Below, piece after piece: positions 46,598-55,477 of a stretch of 64,000 nucleotides of DNA. The stretch comes from Arthrobacter rhizophilus. GTDB lineage: Bacteria; Actinomycetota; Actinomycetes; Actinomycetales; Micrococcaceae. The notes beneath the pieces were generated by a model that saw only the letters and a list, made by a program, of their open reading frames with translations, was not told the DNA's origin and made no database searches. The stretch's first letter is position 1; each line of letters opens with the position of its first letter. The stretch is taken from assembly GCF_026241105.1 (NCBI RefSeq), contig NZ_JAPFFT010000002.1, positions 248,001 through 312,000 on the forward strand. The letters are read 5' to 3'. The position numbers and the translations under genes are program-made.

Positions 46598-47914
46598 CTA
46601 GAAATGCGTCAGGCAGTGGGCGGGGCGTTCGACGGCGAACATCTGCTGGGCAGCCAATGTTGCGCCCGGCGTGTGCTCGCGGATCCGGCCTGCCGAAGCC
46701 AAGGTTACCGGACTGACGGCACCCAAATAGACGGACCCCAGATCCGTGACGTCCATGCTCAAGTCCGGGCTCGAATCCTGGCCCCCGCCGCTGGCGTCGC
46801 TGACGGTGACCACACCGCCGTCGGACGCCAATTCCCACGTGCCGTTCGCAAAACCGAGCTCGTCCCGGATCTCCAGCACCAAACGGCCATCGGCGCCATA
46901 GCGGCGAGCCGACAAGGCCGCAGGAGCATCCAGGACGCGCAACCACAACATGTCCCGATAGTCGGACGACGTGATGCAGCGACCGTCCACGAGCGCCCAT
47001 GCCAGGGGATCTTCAACGGGAGCTTCAGGCCAGGAGACCTGCTCGACCAGGTCAATGCTGCCCAGGAATTGCCACAGCTCCAAGTACCCGGAGTCTGTTA
47101 CGGCAACGAGGTCCACGATTGCCATGGTGTATGGCTTGGTGTCCCAGCCCGCGAACTTGTAGGAGACGTAGCCGTCAATGGTGCCGTCCGGTCCATAGTG
47201 GAGGGCACACTTGATGGCTTTGTCCTCCGTGCCATCGCGTTTCATGGCTCCGGAAATGTGATGGCGATAGGCGTCCTGCCGCACGATGGACCCAGGCGTC
47301 CCCTGGTGAACGCGCTCGAAAACCTCGGGAGCGAGTTCAAGAAGGATCCTGGGGTCTGCGATTTCCACCCTGCCAACAGGTTCGTGGTGGATGCGGAATT
47401 TCGGACCGGTGTCCACCTTGATGCTCCGCTCAAAGGTTGCGACACCAAACCCGAAACGGCCGTAGATGGATGCCTCGGAAGCCGTCAGGGCCGCCATGGC
47501 GAAGCCATCGTCCTTGGCAGCGGCGAGATCGGCGGTCATCATCCCCCGCAAGAGGCCGCGGCGCCGATGGGTTCCGCGGACGCTGACAGCGGTGATCTGG
47601 CGCGTCCGCAGTTCCTGGCCAAAACCAATGTTCAGCTTGTTTTCCAGCGTTCCGAACGTTGCCACCGGAAAGCCCGGGTTGAGGGCATGCAACGGGGGTT
47701 CATCGTTGACGTAGACGCCCGTCAGTTCACGATTGTCCGCTTGGTACATCGCGAGGATCTTGTCAATGAGCTCATCGCTTTGCTGCTCGTCGTGGAATCC
47801 AAAACTGACGGCCCGGAGCCAATCACGTGCCTGTCCGTAGTCCGGGTTCTCCTTGCCTACGGAACGAAAGCGCTTGACGTTGTATTTTTCGTTTGTTTCC
47901 TTGGGATCAGCCAC
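46598..47914 (-). CDS. Eis-like GNAT acetyltransferase
   Basis: A 438-residue protein of the Eis family. The N-terminal GNAT domain has the acetyl-CoA motif ITAVSVRGTHRRRGLLRGMM and LTASEASIYGRFGFGVAT; a second GNAT-like fold and an SCP2-like C-terminal domain follow (ALVDGRCITSSDYRDMLWLRVLDAPAALSARRY), and the protein ends in HCLTHF with a terminal Phe. In mycobacterial Eis the C-terminal carboxylate serves as the base and the enzyme acetylates aminoglycosides and Lys residues. GTG 47914 lies six bases after TAGGCT. Confidence 0.87.
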   Translation of the reverse strand: MADPKETNEKYNVKRFRSVGKENPDYGQARDWLRAVSFGFHDEQQSDELIDKILAMYQADNRELTGVYVNDEPPLHALNPGFPVATFGTLENKLNIGFGQELRTRQITAVSVRGTHRRRGLLRGMMTADLAAAKDDGFAMAALTASEASIYGRFGFGVATFERSIKVDTGPKFRIHHEPVGRVEIADPRILLELAPEVFERVHQGTPGSIVRQDAYRHHISGAMKRDGTEDKAIKCALHYGPDGTIDGYVSYKFAGWDTKPYTMAIVDLVAVTDSGYLELWQFLGSIDLVEQVSWPEAPVEDPLAWALVDGRCITSSDYRDMLWLRVLDAPAALSARRYGADGRLVLEIRDELGFANGTWELASDGGVVTVSDASGGGQDSSPDLSMDVTDLGSVYLGAVSPVTLASAGRIREHTPGATLAAQQMFAVERPAHCLTHF

Positions 47915-47926
47915 GTCCCGAGCCTA
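47915..47926 (-). promoter_or_regulatory. Leaderless promoter of the eis-like gene
   Basis: TAGGCT on the minus strand (47921-47926) followed by six bases and GTG 47914. Confidence 0.58.
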
Positions 47927-47934
47927 TCCAGACG

Positions 47935-47973
47935 GCACCGGGCACGCCACCGTAGCGGCGGCGTGGCCGGTGC
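47935..47973 (-). terminator. Hairpin terminator after polA
   Basis: GCACCGG-G-CACGCC (47935-47948) pairs with GGCGTG-G-CCGGTGC (47960-47973), a 13-pair stem with one G-G mismatch. It lies between the polA stop and the promoter of the eis-like gene. Confidence 0.7.
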
Positions 47974-48005
47974 AAGCCCCCAAAAACAGTGGACTGTTCC
48001 TCCGG

Positions 48006-50798
48006 CTAGTGCCCGGCGTCGTACCAGCTGGAGCCGACGCCGACCTGAACGTCCAGCGGGACCGTGAGCTGGGCTGCCGAACCCATTTGTTCGGTCACGA
48101 GCTTTTCCACCGCTTCGCGTTCGCCGTGGGCCACCTCGAGGACGAGTTCGTCATGGACCTGCAGGAGCATCCGGGACTTTAGCCCTTGGCTGGTCAGCTC
48201 GGCTGAAACTCCGAGCATGGCCCGCTTCATGAGGTCCGCCGCCGAACCCTGGATCGGCGAGTTCAGTGCAATGCGTTCGGCGATCTCGCGGTGCTGGCGA
48301 TCCGTGCTTGTCAGGTCCGGAAGATAGCGACGGCGGCCTTCGATTGTGGAGGTATAGCCATCGATCCTGGCCTGCTCCACCACGCCACGAAGGTAGTCGC
48401 GCACTGCGCCGAAGCGGTCGAAGTAGTCCTTCATGAGGGTCCTGGCTTCGTCCACGGAGATTTCAAGTTGCTTGGACAGGCCGAACGAGGTCAGCCCGTA
48501 GGCCAAGCCGTAGGACATGGCCTTGACCTTGGAACGCATGGCACTGGTGACGTCTTCGGGTGCCACGTTGAAGATGTGCGAGCCCACGTAGCGATGCAGG
48601 TCCTCACCCTCCTTGTAGGCCTGGATGAGCCCCTCGTCGCCGGACAGATGCGCCATGATACGCATTTCGATCTGTGAATAGTCGGCCGACAACAGGCATT
48701 CGTAGCCTTCGCTGACGACGAAGATTCCGCGGACGCGCCTGCCTTCCTCACTGCGCACCGGGATGTTCTGCAGATTGGGGTTGTTCGAGGAGATGCGTCC
48801 CGTGGCCGCGACGTTTTGCGCGTAGGTCGTGTGGATACGGCCGTCCTCGGCCACCGATTTCTTAAGCGTCTCCAGCATCTGGGCCAGTTTGGAGGATTCC
48901 CGGTGGGCCATGAGTTGCACAAGGAACTCGTGGCCGGTCTTCTCCAGGAGCGCCTTCAATGAGGCGGCGTCGGTGGTGTAGCCAGACTTGATCTTCTTGG
49001 TCTTGGGCAAGCCAAGTTCTTCGAAGAGGACGGTCTGAAGCTGCTTCGGCGAGCCGAGGTTGACCTCGTGGCCGATAGCGGCAAACGCCTGCTCCTGGGC
49101 ATTGTCGATCACTTTGGCGAGGTCGGCGAGCTGTTCGTTCAGACGGTCCATCGAGATGGAAATGCCTGAGAGTTCCATCTGGGCCAACACCCGTGCGACC
49201 GGCAGCTCAAGCGTGGTCAGGAGCGCTTCGGCCTTGCGCTCGGCCAACTCGCCTTCGAAGTGCTTGCTCAGCGTGTGCACGACGGCGGCCTGCTGCACGA
49301 GCGCGGTGGCTGCGGCCCCATCCGGTCCGTCACCGAGTTCGAGTTCCAGCTGGCCTGTTTGTGCCGCGGCCGTGGTGAGCGTGATTTTCAGGTGGTGCTG
49401 GGCGAGCTCGGAGAGTTCGTAGCTGCGGCGGTCCGGCTGGATCAGGTAACCCGAGATGGCGGTGTCATCCACCACGCCCTCCAGGCCCAATCCGCCGTTG
49501 TGCAGGGCCTTGAGCGCGTCCTTGAACTCGTGCATGACCTTGGCTTCTTCGGGGTCTCGAAGCCACTTGGCCAGGACTGTCTCGGCCGCGGCACCGAGCG
49601 ACGGAAGGTCGATGTAGGCGGCACCATTGGCGCGCACGATGGCGAGGGCATCGGCGTCGTCACCAATCCGTCCGGGGACCAACTGCACGGCGACGGCGGC
49701 ACGGCTCCCCGCGCCGGCAGCGAAGAACTCCTCGAGGGCGGCGGCGTCATCGAGGACGCTGTAGGCAGGGGCGTCGATGGTTTCCGGCGCCGCTCCGGCT
49801 GTGTCGTCTCCATAGAGCGCGAACAGCCGGGTGCGGAGCGTCCTGAATTCAAGGGTGTCGAACAGCGTCTCGACCTCTTGGCGGTTGGGACGCGGCTCCT
49901 CGAGGTCGGCGAGTGTCACAGGGAGCTGAAGATCGCTCAGGAGTTGGTTGAGGCGGCGGTTCCGCTTGACTGCGTCGATGTTTTCCCGCAAGGCTCCACC
50001 CACCTTGCCGCCGATCGAATCCACATTCTCCAGGATCCCGTCCAGGCCGCCATAAAGGTTGATCCATTTGGCAGCGGTCTTGGGGCCCACACCCGGTACT
50101 CCCGCGAGGTTATCGGCAGACTCCCCCACCAGCGCGGCGAGATCGGAGTAGCGGGAAGGCGGAACGAAGTACTTCTCTTCGATCGCCGCTGCGTCCATGC
50201 GAGGAATGTTGGAAACGCCCTGTTTCGGGTACAGAACGAACACATTGTCAGTGATGAGCTGGAACGCGTCGCGGTCCCCCGACACGAGGAGGACTTCGAA
50301 GCCGGCGGCGTCGCCCTTGGCCGCGAGTGTGGCGAGGATATCGTCCGCCTCGTAGCCGGGCATCTTGATGGTCTTGATGCCCCAGGCCTCCATGACCTGG
50401 TCGATGAGATCAATTTGCCCGCGGAATTCCGGCGGGGTTTCGTTGCGGCCGCCCTTGTATTCGCTGTACTCAGCCTTGCGGAACGTGGTGTCGTCGGAGA
50501 CATCGAAGGCAACTGCCACGTGGGTGGGCTGTTGGTCCTTGATGAGGTTGATCAGCATCGAGGTAAAGCCATGCACGGCGTTGGTGTGCTGGCCCGAGGA
50601 GGTGGCGAAGTTCTCTGCCGGCAAAGCATAGAACGCCCGGAATGCCATGGAGTGCCCATCCAGGACCAGAAGCCGGGGACGTCCACCTGCCACCGTGCTG
50701 GCAGGGGTTGCTGAAGGGTCTGGTGCCGTTGCGGTGACAGTAGCCACAGGCGCTGACGTTTCGGTTGGAACTGAGTCCGGTTTGGTTGTTTCGCTCAC
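48006..50798 (-). CDS. polA: DNA polymerase I
   Basis: Repair and Okazaki-fragment polymerase, 930 aa. An N-terminal flap nuclease domain (PRLLVLDGHSMAFRAFYALP, AVAFDVSDDTTFRKAEYSEYK, GVPGVGPKTAAKWINLYG) is followed by an exonuclease-fold domain that lacks the proofreading acidic residues and by the polymerase with motif A LLSADYSQIEMRIM, motif B RSKVKAMSYGLAYG and motif C VHDELVLE. The frame opens at 50861, but GTG 50798 (VSETTKPDS) is preferred: TAGGCT ends seven bases before it, predicting a leaderless mRNA. Confidence 0.96.
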   Translation of the reverse strand: MSETTKPDSVPTETSAPVATVTATAPDPSATPASTVAGGRPRLLVLDGHSMAFRAFYALPAENFATSSGQHTNAVHGFTSMLINLIKDQQPTHVAVAFDVSDDTTFRKAEYSEYKGGRNETPPEFRGQIDLIDQVMEAWGIKTIKMPGYEADDILATLAAKGDAAGFEVLLVSGDRDAFQLITDNVFVLYPKQGVSNIPRMDAAAIEEKYFVPPSRYSDLAALVGESADNLAGVPGVGPKTAAKWINLYGGLDGILENVDSIGGKVGGALRENIDAVKRNRRLNQLLSDLQLPVTLADLEEPRPNRQEVETLFDTLEFRTLRTRLFALYGDDTAGAAPETIDAPAYSVLDDAAALEEFFAAGAGSRAAVAVQLVPGRIGDDADALAIVRANGAAYIDLPSLGAAAETVLAKWLRDPEEAKVMHEFKDALKALHNGGLGLEGVVDDTAISGYLIQPDRRSYELSELAQHHLKITLTTAAAQTGQLELELGDGPDGAAATALVQQAAVVHTLSKHFEGELAERKAEALLTTLELPVARVLAQMELSGISISMDRLNEQLADLAKVIDNAQEQAFAAIGHEVNLGSPKQLQTVLFEELGLPKTKKIKSGYTTDAASLKALLEKTGHEFLVQLMAHRESSKLAQMLETLKKSVAEDGRIHTTYAQNVAATGRISSNNPNLQNIPVRSEEGRRVRGIFVVSEGYECLLSADYSQIEMRIMAHLSGDEGLIQAYKEGEDLHRYVGSHIFNVAPEDVTSAMRSKVKAMSYGLAYGLTSFGLSKQLEISVDEARTLMKDYFDRFGAVRDYLRGVVEQARIDGYTSTIEGRRRYLPDLTSTDRQHREIAERIALNSPIQGSAADLMKRAMLGVSAELTSQGLKSRMLLQVHDELVLEVAHGEREAVEKLVTEQMGSAAQLTVPLDVQVGVGSSWYDAGH

Positions 50799-50811
50799 AG
50801 GTGCCAGCCTA
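50799..50811 (-). promoter_or_regulatory. Leaderless promoter of polA
   Basis: TAGGCT on the minus strand (50806-50811), seven bases, then GTG 50798. It is only seven bases from the divergent thioesterase start, so the two transcription starts crowd each other. Confidence 0.5.
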
Positions 50812-50817
50812 GTTGCC

Positions 50818-51285
50818 ATGATGGACAATTTCACGCCGGGCCGGTTCACCGACGAACTCAATGCAGCTGGCGTCCCGCAGGAGCTGCATGGTTGGCTTTC
50901 GCGCTATGGGGTGGGATCGCTCGTGACGAAGATGGGCATCAAGTTCCTTGAACTGGGCCCCGAACGGACCGTCGCCACCATGCCGGTGGAAGGGAACACC
51001 CAAGTTGCCGGCATCCTCCATGGCGGAGCCCACGTAGTTCTTGCCGAGACTCTGGGCTCCTTCTCGGCCGCCTTGCATGCGGGAGCCGGACGCCATGTGG
51101 TGGGAATCGAGGTGGGTGCAACCCATCACCGCTCAGTAGCAAGCGGTCTGGTGACCGGCACATGCACGGCCATCCACCTTGGCGGCACGCTCGCGACACA
51201 CGAAATTGTCATGACAGACGAACACGGGCGCCGGCTCTCGACGGCCCGGATCACCAACATGATCCGAGACAACAGGCCTCACTGA
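50818..51285 (+). CDS. Hotdog-fold thioesterase (PaaI/EntH type)
   Basis: A 155-residue acyl-CoA thioesterase of the PaaI/YbdB group, with the active-site VAGILHGGAHVVLAETLGSFSA (His-Gly-Gly and the catalytic acid two turns later) and a C-terminal HRSVASGLVTGTCTAIHLGG strand. Substrate is unknown; phenylacetyl-CoA or other hydroxyaryl-CoA esters are common. ATG 50818 or the adjacent ATG 50821 can start it. It is divergent from polA with about 20 bases between. Confidence 0.88.
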   Translation: MMDNFTPGRFTDELNAAGVPQELHGWLSRYGVGSLVTKMGIKFLELGPERTVATMPVEGNTQVAGILHGGAHVVLAETLGSFSAALHAGAGRHVVGIEVGATHHRSVASGLVTGTCTAIHLGGTLATHEIVMTDEHGRRLSTARITNMIRDNRPH

Positions 51286-51315
51286 CTCAGCGCGCCCCTT
51301 ATCAGCCCGCCGGGA

Positions 51316-51867
51316 TCACTGTGACCGCGCGGGGAACCGGTAACGCAGCTCCACTGCCGCTCCACCAAGGGTGCGCGACGAGACCAGCTCAAGCGGCGCC
51401 GTCGCGCTCTCCACGGGAAGCAAGCGCTTGCCGGAGCCCAAAGCGACCGGGATGAGCGTGACAATCATCTCGTCCAACAATCCCTCCTTGGCGAATTGGG
51501 CAACCAGGTTTCCGCCGCCAACCAGCCACACGTTCTTGTCGCCGGCGTCCGCAATGAGGTCGGGAGCGAACTCCTGGACCTCACCACGCACGAACGTGAC
51601 GTCCGCGCCGGCCGGCGCGGCATATTCGCGGTGGGTGAAGATCCAGCATGGGACACCCGGGTAAGGCCATTTCCCGGGTTCATGTTCCATGAGCCAGCGA
51701 TACGTCTGGCCACCCATGACAATGCAGCCGATGCCGGCCATGAAATCTTCGTAGCTTTCGGTGACGCCCTCGGCCTCTTCGAACTGGAGCAGCCAGCCGA
51801 GATCGTCTTCATTGGTGGCAATGAACCCGTCAAGAGAGGATGCCACGTAATACTGGAAATCCGACAT
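51316..51867 (-). CDS. RibD C-terminal/dihydrofolate reductase-like protein
   Basis: A 183-residue reductase-like protein: MSDFQYYVASSLDGFIATNEDDLGWL at the start, IGCIVMGGQTYRWLMEH, then NVWLVGGGNLVAQFAKEGLLDEMIVTLIPVALGSGKRLLP. This is the RibD_C/YwjB type of NADPH-dependent enzyme, not the folate-cycle FolA, which has a different active-site set. The substrate is unknown. ATG 51867 lies six bases after TAGGGT, so it is likely leaderless. Confidence 0.85.
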   Translation of the reverse strand: MSDFQYYVASSLDGFIATNEDDLGWLLQFEEAEGVTESYEDFMAGIGCIVMGGQTYRWLMEHEPGKWPYPGVPCWIFTHREYAAPAGADVTFVRGEVQEFAPDLIADAGDKNVWLVGGGNLVAQFAKEGLLDEMIVTLIPVALGSGKRLLPVESATAPLELVSSRTLGGAAVELRYRFPARSQ

Positions 51868-51879
51868 GGCCTTACCCTA
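51868..51879 (-). promoter_or_regulatory. Leaderless promoter of the RibD-like gene
   Basis: TAGGGT on the minus strand (51874-51879), six bases, then ATG 51867. It lies two bases after the stop of the upstream membrane protein gene. An AAGG in the spacer could also serve as a ribosome site. Confidence 0.5.
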
Positions 51880-51880
51880 C

Positions 51881-52786
51881 TCATTCAGCCGATGGGTTCC
51901 CATACTCCACGCGCACGCTCGAATCATCGCGCAGCACGACGACGCGGCCTTCCTTCAGCGTCCAGCCATCGTTGAGCAGGAAGATCCGTCCGCCGCTCAC
52001 CACGAGCAGCCGGAGCCCCGTGTACCGGTACAGCGGCTCGGCCGGGGTCCCGGCGGTTTCCTCGTGGACATTGGGGGCGGTAACGGCTAGCCGTTCCTTG
52101 CTGTAGACGACGGCGGTGGGCAAGAGTCGGGAGCGTTCCTGGTAGTCGACGGCGGCTCCGCGTCCCAGTGCCTGGGCGTAGTCGGACGTGCCCCAGAACA
52201 GGAGGAGCGTGACAAGCACAAAGATGAAAGAACGCTCCAGCGCGCGGGGTGTCACGGTGAGGCTGCGCCCAGAGCCCGCGGCGGCCCGACGGCGCAGGCT
52301 CATTCCCCAGGTTCCCAGCAACAAGCCGCCTGCGATCATGTACGGCACGTAGAGGAGGATCCGCTCCGGCTGCGAAATGGTCAGGATCCACATGACGGCG
52401 GCGAAAAGGAAGCCGAGCACCAGCAGCGCCGTCGCGGTCCTTCGAATGGCGGGCCGGAACCGCTGGTCCGCGAGCAGCCTGTCCACGCCGCGGTCCGCCA
52501 TGAGCCAGAGGAACCCGATAAGGGCCAACCAGGCAAGAGGGCGGAACAGCGACTGGATGCTGCGCAGGATGAAGTCCTGGACAGTGTAGCCAAAGAGACT
52601 CACGTCCAGGCCCATGGATTTTGCCTGCGCATCCGTGCGCGCCCAACCGAAATAGACAAGCAGCGCCGTGGCTACGGTCAACGGCGGCCCGATCACCGAG
52701 AGGACGTCAAGCGTCCGCTGCCAGCGGGACTCGACCAGGACCACATCCTGGTTGTTGGATTCCTTCTTGGCGGATTCTTCGCTCAC
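51881..52786 (-). CDS. Hypothetical multi-pass membrane protein
   Basis: I do not recognise a named family. The 301-residue protein begins with a charged 25-residue tail, then has about five hydrophobic segments (near residues 30-48, 85-97, 118-138, 144-160 and 186-202), and ends in a soluble C-terminal domain of about 95 residues with a beta-rich pattern (VAVVYSKERLAVTAPNVHEET, LYRYTGLRLLVVSGGRIFLLNDGW). Its GTG start overlaps the lipoprotein stop by four bases, so the two are translationally coupled and probably work together at the membrane. Confidence 0.75.
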   Translation of the reverse strand: MSEESAKKESNNQDVVLVESRWQRTLDVLSVIGPPLTVATALLVYFGWARTDAQAKSMGLDVSLFGYTVQDFILRSIQSLFRPLAWLALIGFLWLMADRGVDRLLADQRFRPAIRRTATALLVLGFLFAAVMWILTISQPERILLYVPYMIAGGLLLGTWGMSLRRRAAAGSGRSLTVTPRALERSFIFVLVTLLLFWGTSDYAQALGRGAAVDYQERSRLLPTAVVYSKERLAVTAPNVHEETAGTPAEPLYRYTGLRLLVVSGGRIFLLNDGWTLKEGRVVVLRDDSSVRVEYGNPSAE

Positions 52787-53748
52787 GGTGAGGCCGTGCC
52801 GCTTGGCGATGGTTGGATTGGGCGGGGCGGTCCGGCTGTCGACGATGGCCCGGCGGTGGAGCCTGCCGACGATCCGACTGTGTCGTCGTAGAAGAATTGC
52901 ACCGCGCCGTCCGCTTCGAGCGTGTCAGTGATGGTGACAGTGAAGGAATTTTTGGTTGTGGCCGCCGGCGTCTTGAAATAGACCGGCGAGTAGTCGCCGG
53001 CGCTGCGGGTCTCGACTCCGGAATCGACGCCGTCGATCTTCAACGAGCCCACCCGGACGTAGTAACCGTCCAGGCGCACCCAGGTCCCACCCGTGCGCGG
53101 TCCGCTGGGTCGTTGCAGGCCGGGAACAGGATTGAGGTTTTCATCAACCACCGTGAGGCCACTCAGATGGCGGGGGCACGATTCGCCCACCCCTGGCTGA
53201 AGGGGAACGGCCGATGTGGGGTTGCTCGCGTGGTATTCCACCATGCCCCGCATTACAGAGACGATGGCCAACTCGAGGCAGCGGTTCGGGGGAACCTTTG
53301 TCATTGCCGCCGTGGCAGCTGCCGCAGCTTGCCACGACTGACCTGTGTTGGCACGCAGCGCGTCACAGACCGCGGCAGCGGCCAGCCACACGTCCTTGAA
53401 GGTGGTGCCGTCGACGCCGGCGCGCAGGTTACCGCAGTCTTTTCCCTGGGCGTAGAGGTACATCCGCCCTTCCTGGGGATCGTTGGGACCGATCGGCCCG
53501 ATCGGTACCCACCGCACCACAGGAGCCGCCGCCGGCGGCGGAACATCCGGGCCCGCAGGACCCCCAGGAGGCGCAACGGTGGGTTCGACGACGGCGGTCG
53601 ATGCGGGCGCCGGCGCACCGGATCGGGCGGAAGCAGAGTCTTGAGCAGGGGCCGAATCTTGTGAAGGACCGGCGCAACCGCCCAGCATGGCGAAAATAGC
53701 AGGAAGGAGCAGGAATCCGAGGATTCGGTTCCGGGTCCGGTAGTTCAT
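52783..53748 (-). CDS. Lipoprotein with C-terminal IPT/TIG-like domain
   Basis: A 321-residue exported protein. A signal peptide with lipobox LGGC (Cys25) is followed by a Ser/Ala/Pro-rich linker of about 60 residues, a central domain with paired cysteines (KDCGNLR, VCDAL, NRCLELA, ESCPRH) and a C-terminal IPT/TIG-like fold: PSGPRTGGTWVRLDGYYVRV, LKIDGVDSG, VYFKTPAATTKNSFTVTITD, ending FFYDD. Such folds often bind other proteins or sugars. ATG 53748 has GGGGG nine bases before it. It is the first gene of a two-gene unit with the membrane protein downstream. Confidence 0.78.
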   Translation of the reverse strand: MNYRTRNRILGFLLLPAIFAMLGGCAGPSQDSAPAQDSASARSGAPAPASTAVVEPTVAPPGGPAGPDVPPPAAAPVVRWVPIGPIGPNDPQEGRMYLYAQGKDCGNLRAGVDGTTFKDVWLAAAAVCDALRANTGQSWQAAAAATAAMTKVPPNRCLELAIVSVMRGMVEYHASNPTSAVPLQPGVGESCPRHLSGLTVVDENLNPVPGLQRPSGPRTGGTWVRLDGYYVRVGSLKIDGVDSGVETRSAGDYSPVYFKTPAATTKNSFTVTITDTLEADGAVQFFYDDTVGSSAGSTAGPSSTAGPPRPIQPSPSGTASP

Positions 53749-53876
53749 TTCAGCCCCCACCTGCCGAAGGCGGCGCATTGGCCCCTCCCAGGGGACCAAT
53801 CAGCGTGCGCAGCTACACAGCCGATTATTCTCCCGAATGGACTTGACTGCCAGAGCTTGCGTTCCCGCGGGCGAGG

Positions 53877-54098
53877 CTATTTGGTGAAATACGGGACGAT
53901 CAGATAGATCCCGAAAAACACGGCGATTCCGCAGGACGCGAAACACAGATAAGCAAGGGACCGAACGATTGCCGGCGATTTCTGCCGGGCGTCGCCCGCG
54001 ATCGCCGTGAGGCGAACGCCGAGCGAATACAGCACTACCAAAAGCACGGCCGCCACCAGGGTTGCCCCGGCTACCTGCACCAGATCCAACCACTTCAT
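53877..54098 (-). CDS. Small membrane protein downstream of the phosphate transporter
   Basis: A 73-residue protein with two membrane segments (about residues 8-30 and 45-68) and a short charged loop between (AIAGDARQKSPAIVR). Its ATG overlaps the stop of the phosphate transporter by four bases, so they are co-translated. I do not know a named family; it may be an accessory subunit of the transporter. Confidence 0.78.
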   Translation of the reverse strand: MKWLDLVQVAGATLVAAVLLVVLYSLGVRLTAIAGDARQKSPAIVRSLAYLCFASCGIAVFFGIYLIVPYFTK

Positions 54099-55309
54099 GC
54101 CTGGATGTCCTTACTCATGCTCTGGGCGAGACTTTGTTTTCTGGCGTTCTTCTTGCGGAAGCGGACTGCGGTGCCGGCTTCCTCGACTTCGACGGCGTTG
54201 TGGTGGCCCACGTGCGACTTCCTCGAATAAATGAACATGCAGACGACGACGACGGCGCCCACGACTGCCGCGATAACCACGCCGATGGGGCCGATGCCGA
54301 CAAGCAATGCCGTCAGGGCGCCCACGATGGCAGCTGCCGGGAGGGTGAAGAGCCATCCGGTGGCGATACGCCCCACGGTTCCCCAACGCACTGTGGTGCC
54401 TTTACGTCCAAGTCCCGAGCCGATAACCGAGCCGGAGGCAACCTGGGTGGTGGACAGCGCGAAACCCAGATGGGAGGAAGCGAGGATGGCCGAAGCGGTA
54501 CTTGCTTCCGCAGCAAAGCCCTGCGCCGGTTTGACCTCGGTGAGGCCGGAGCCCATGGTCCGGATGATGCGCCAGCCGCCGGCGTAGGTTCCGATGGCGA
54601 TGGCAAGTGCGCAGGCCCCGATGACCCAGAGCTGCGGACCGCTGCCGGCCCGCTGGGTTCCGGCAGCAATCAGAACCAGGGTGATGATGCCCATGGTCTT
54701 CTGGGCATCGTTGGTGCCGTGGGCCAGCGCGACCAGGCTGGAGGTGAAGATCTGTCCGGTGCGGAATCCACCGCGCTTCTGGGTCAGCTTGTCACCGGTT
54801 TCGGGGTCGTGCCGGGATGTCAGGGCGTAGGCGAGCCTGGTGCAGAGATAGGCCACGGCACCGGCAAGCAAGGGTGAGAAGATGGCCGGAAGAATGACCT
54901 TTTGCAGCACGGTATCGAAATTGACCGCGTGGAATCCGATTCCAACGATCGCCGCCCCGATGAGCCCGCCGAAGAGTGCATGGGAAGAGCTTGACGGCAA
55001 CCCCTTGAGCCACGTGAACATGTTCCACAGAATGGCACCCATCAGCCCGGCGAAAATGATCTCGGGCGTGATATGGATGCCGTCCGTGCCCTCGCGGATG
55101 AGGCCTCCGGAAATGGTCTTCGCCACTTCGGTCGACAGGAACGCGCCCACGAGGTTAAGCACAGCGGCAAGAGCCACCGCCGTCTTGGGCTTGATGGCGC
55201 CGGTAGCGATCGGGGTGGCCATTGCGTTCGCAGTGTCGTGGAACCCGTTGGTGAAGTCAAAAAATAAGGCCAGCGCTATGACAAGCGCGACCATGAAGGT
55301 GATTTCCAC
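54095..55309 (-). CDS. pit: Inorganic phosphate transporter, PiT family
   Basis: Low-affinity phosphate:cation symporter, 404 aa. The two inverted PiT signatures are visible: LFFDFTNGFHDTANAMATPIATGAI with AVLNLVGAFLS at the start, and SSLVALAHGTNDAQKTMGIITLVLI in the second half. About ten hydrophobic segments and a cationic C-terminal tail are present. The frame opens at 55375; GTG 55309 (VEITFMVALVIALAL) or ATG 55294 fits the usual N-terminus. No Pho box was evident to me upstream. Confidence 0.92.
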   Translation of the reverse strand: MEITFMVALVIALALFFDFTNGFHDTANAMATPIATGAIKPKTAVALAAVLNLVGAFLSTEVAKTISGGLIREGTDGIHITPEIIFAGLMGAILWNMFTWLKGLPSSSSHALFGGLIGAAIVGIGFHAVNFDTVLQKVILPAIFSPLLAGAVAYLCTRLAYALTSRHDPETGDKLTQKRGGFRTGQIFTSSLVALAHGTNDAQKTMGIITLVLIAAGTQRAGSGPQLWVIGACALAIAIGTYAGGWRIIRTMGSGLTEVKPAQGFAAEASTASAILASSHLGFALSTTQVASGSVIGSGLGRKGTTVRWGTVGRIATGWLFTLPAAAIVGALTALLVGIGPIGVVIAAVVGAVVVVCMFIYSRKSHVGHHNAVEVEEAGTAVRFRKKNARKQSLAQSMSKDIQA

Positions 55310-55477
55310 CTGGTGCCCAATCTGCAGAGTCGACGATGCGCAGTTCCACTTCCCCGGGCCTGCCGTGCACAGCACTGTTCAGCGACCGTTCATCTGACTG
55401 CACTGGCGGAATTAACTATGGCGGGCGTGAAACCTTAAGAATCTTACGTGCCATTGCCAGCATGGCCAAACATCGAT

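Noticed and set aside
46604..48067. A 487-codon open frame antisense to the Eis-like gene
   Set aside because: Runs opposite a well-supported acetyltransferase gene and across its promoter and the polA terminator; sequence shows no family.
51316..51867. The dihydrofolate reductase-like gene as FolA (trimethoprim target)
   Set aside because: Sequence blocks match the RibD C-terminal/YwjB type rather than FolA, and no thyA is adjacent.
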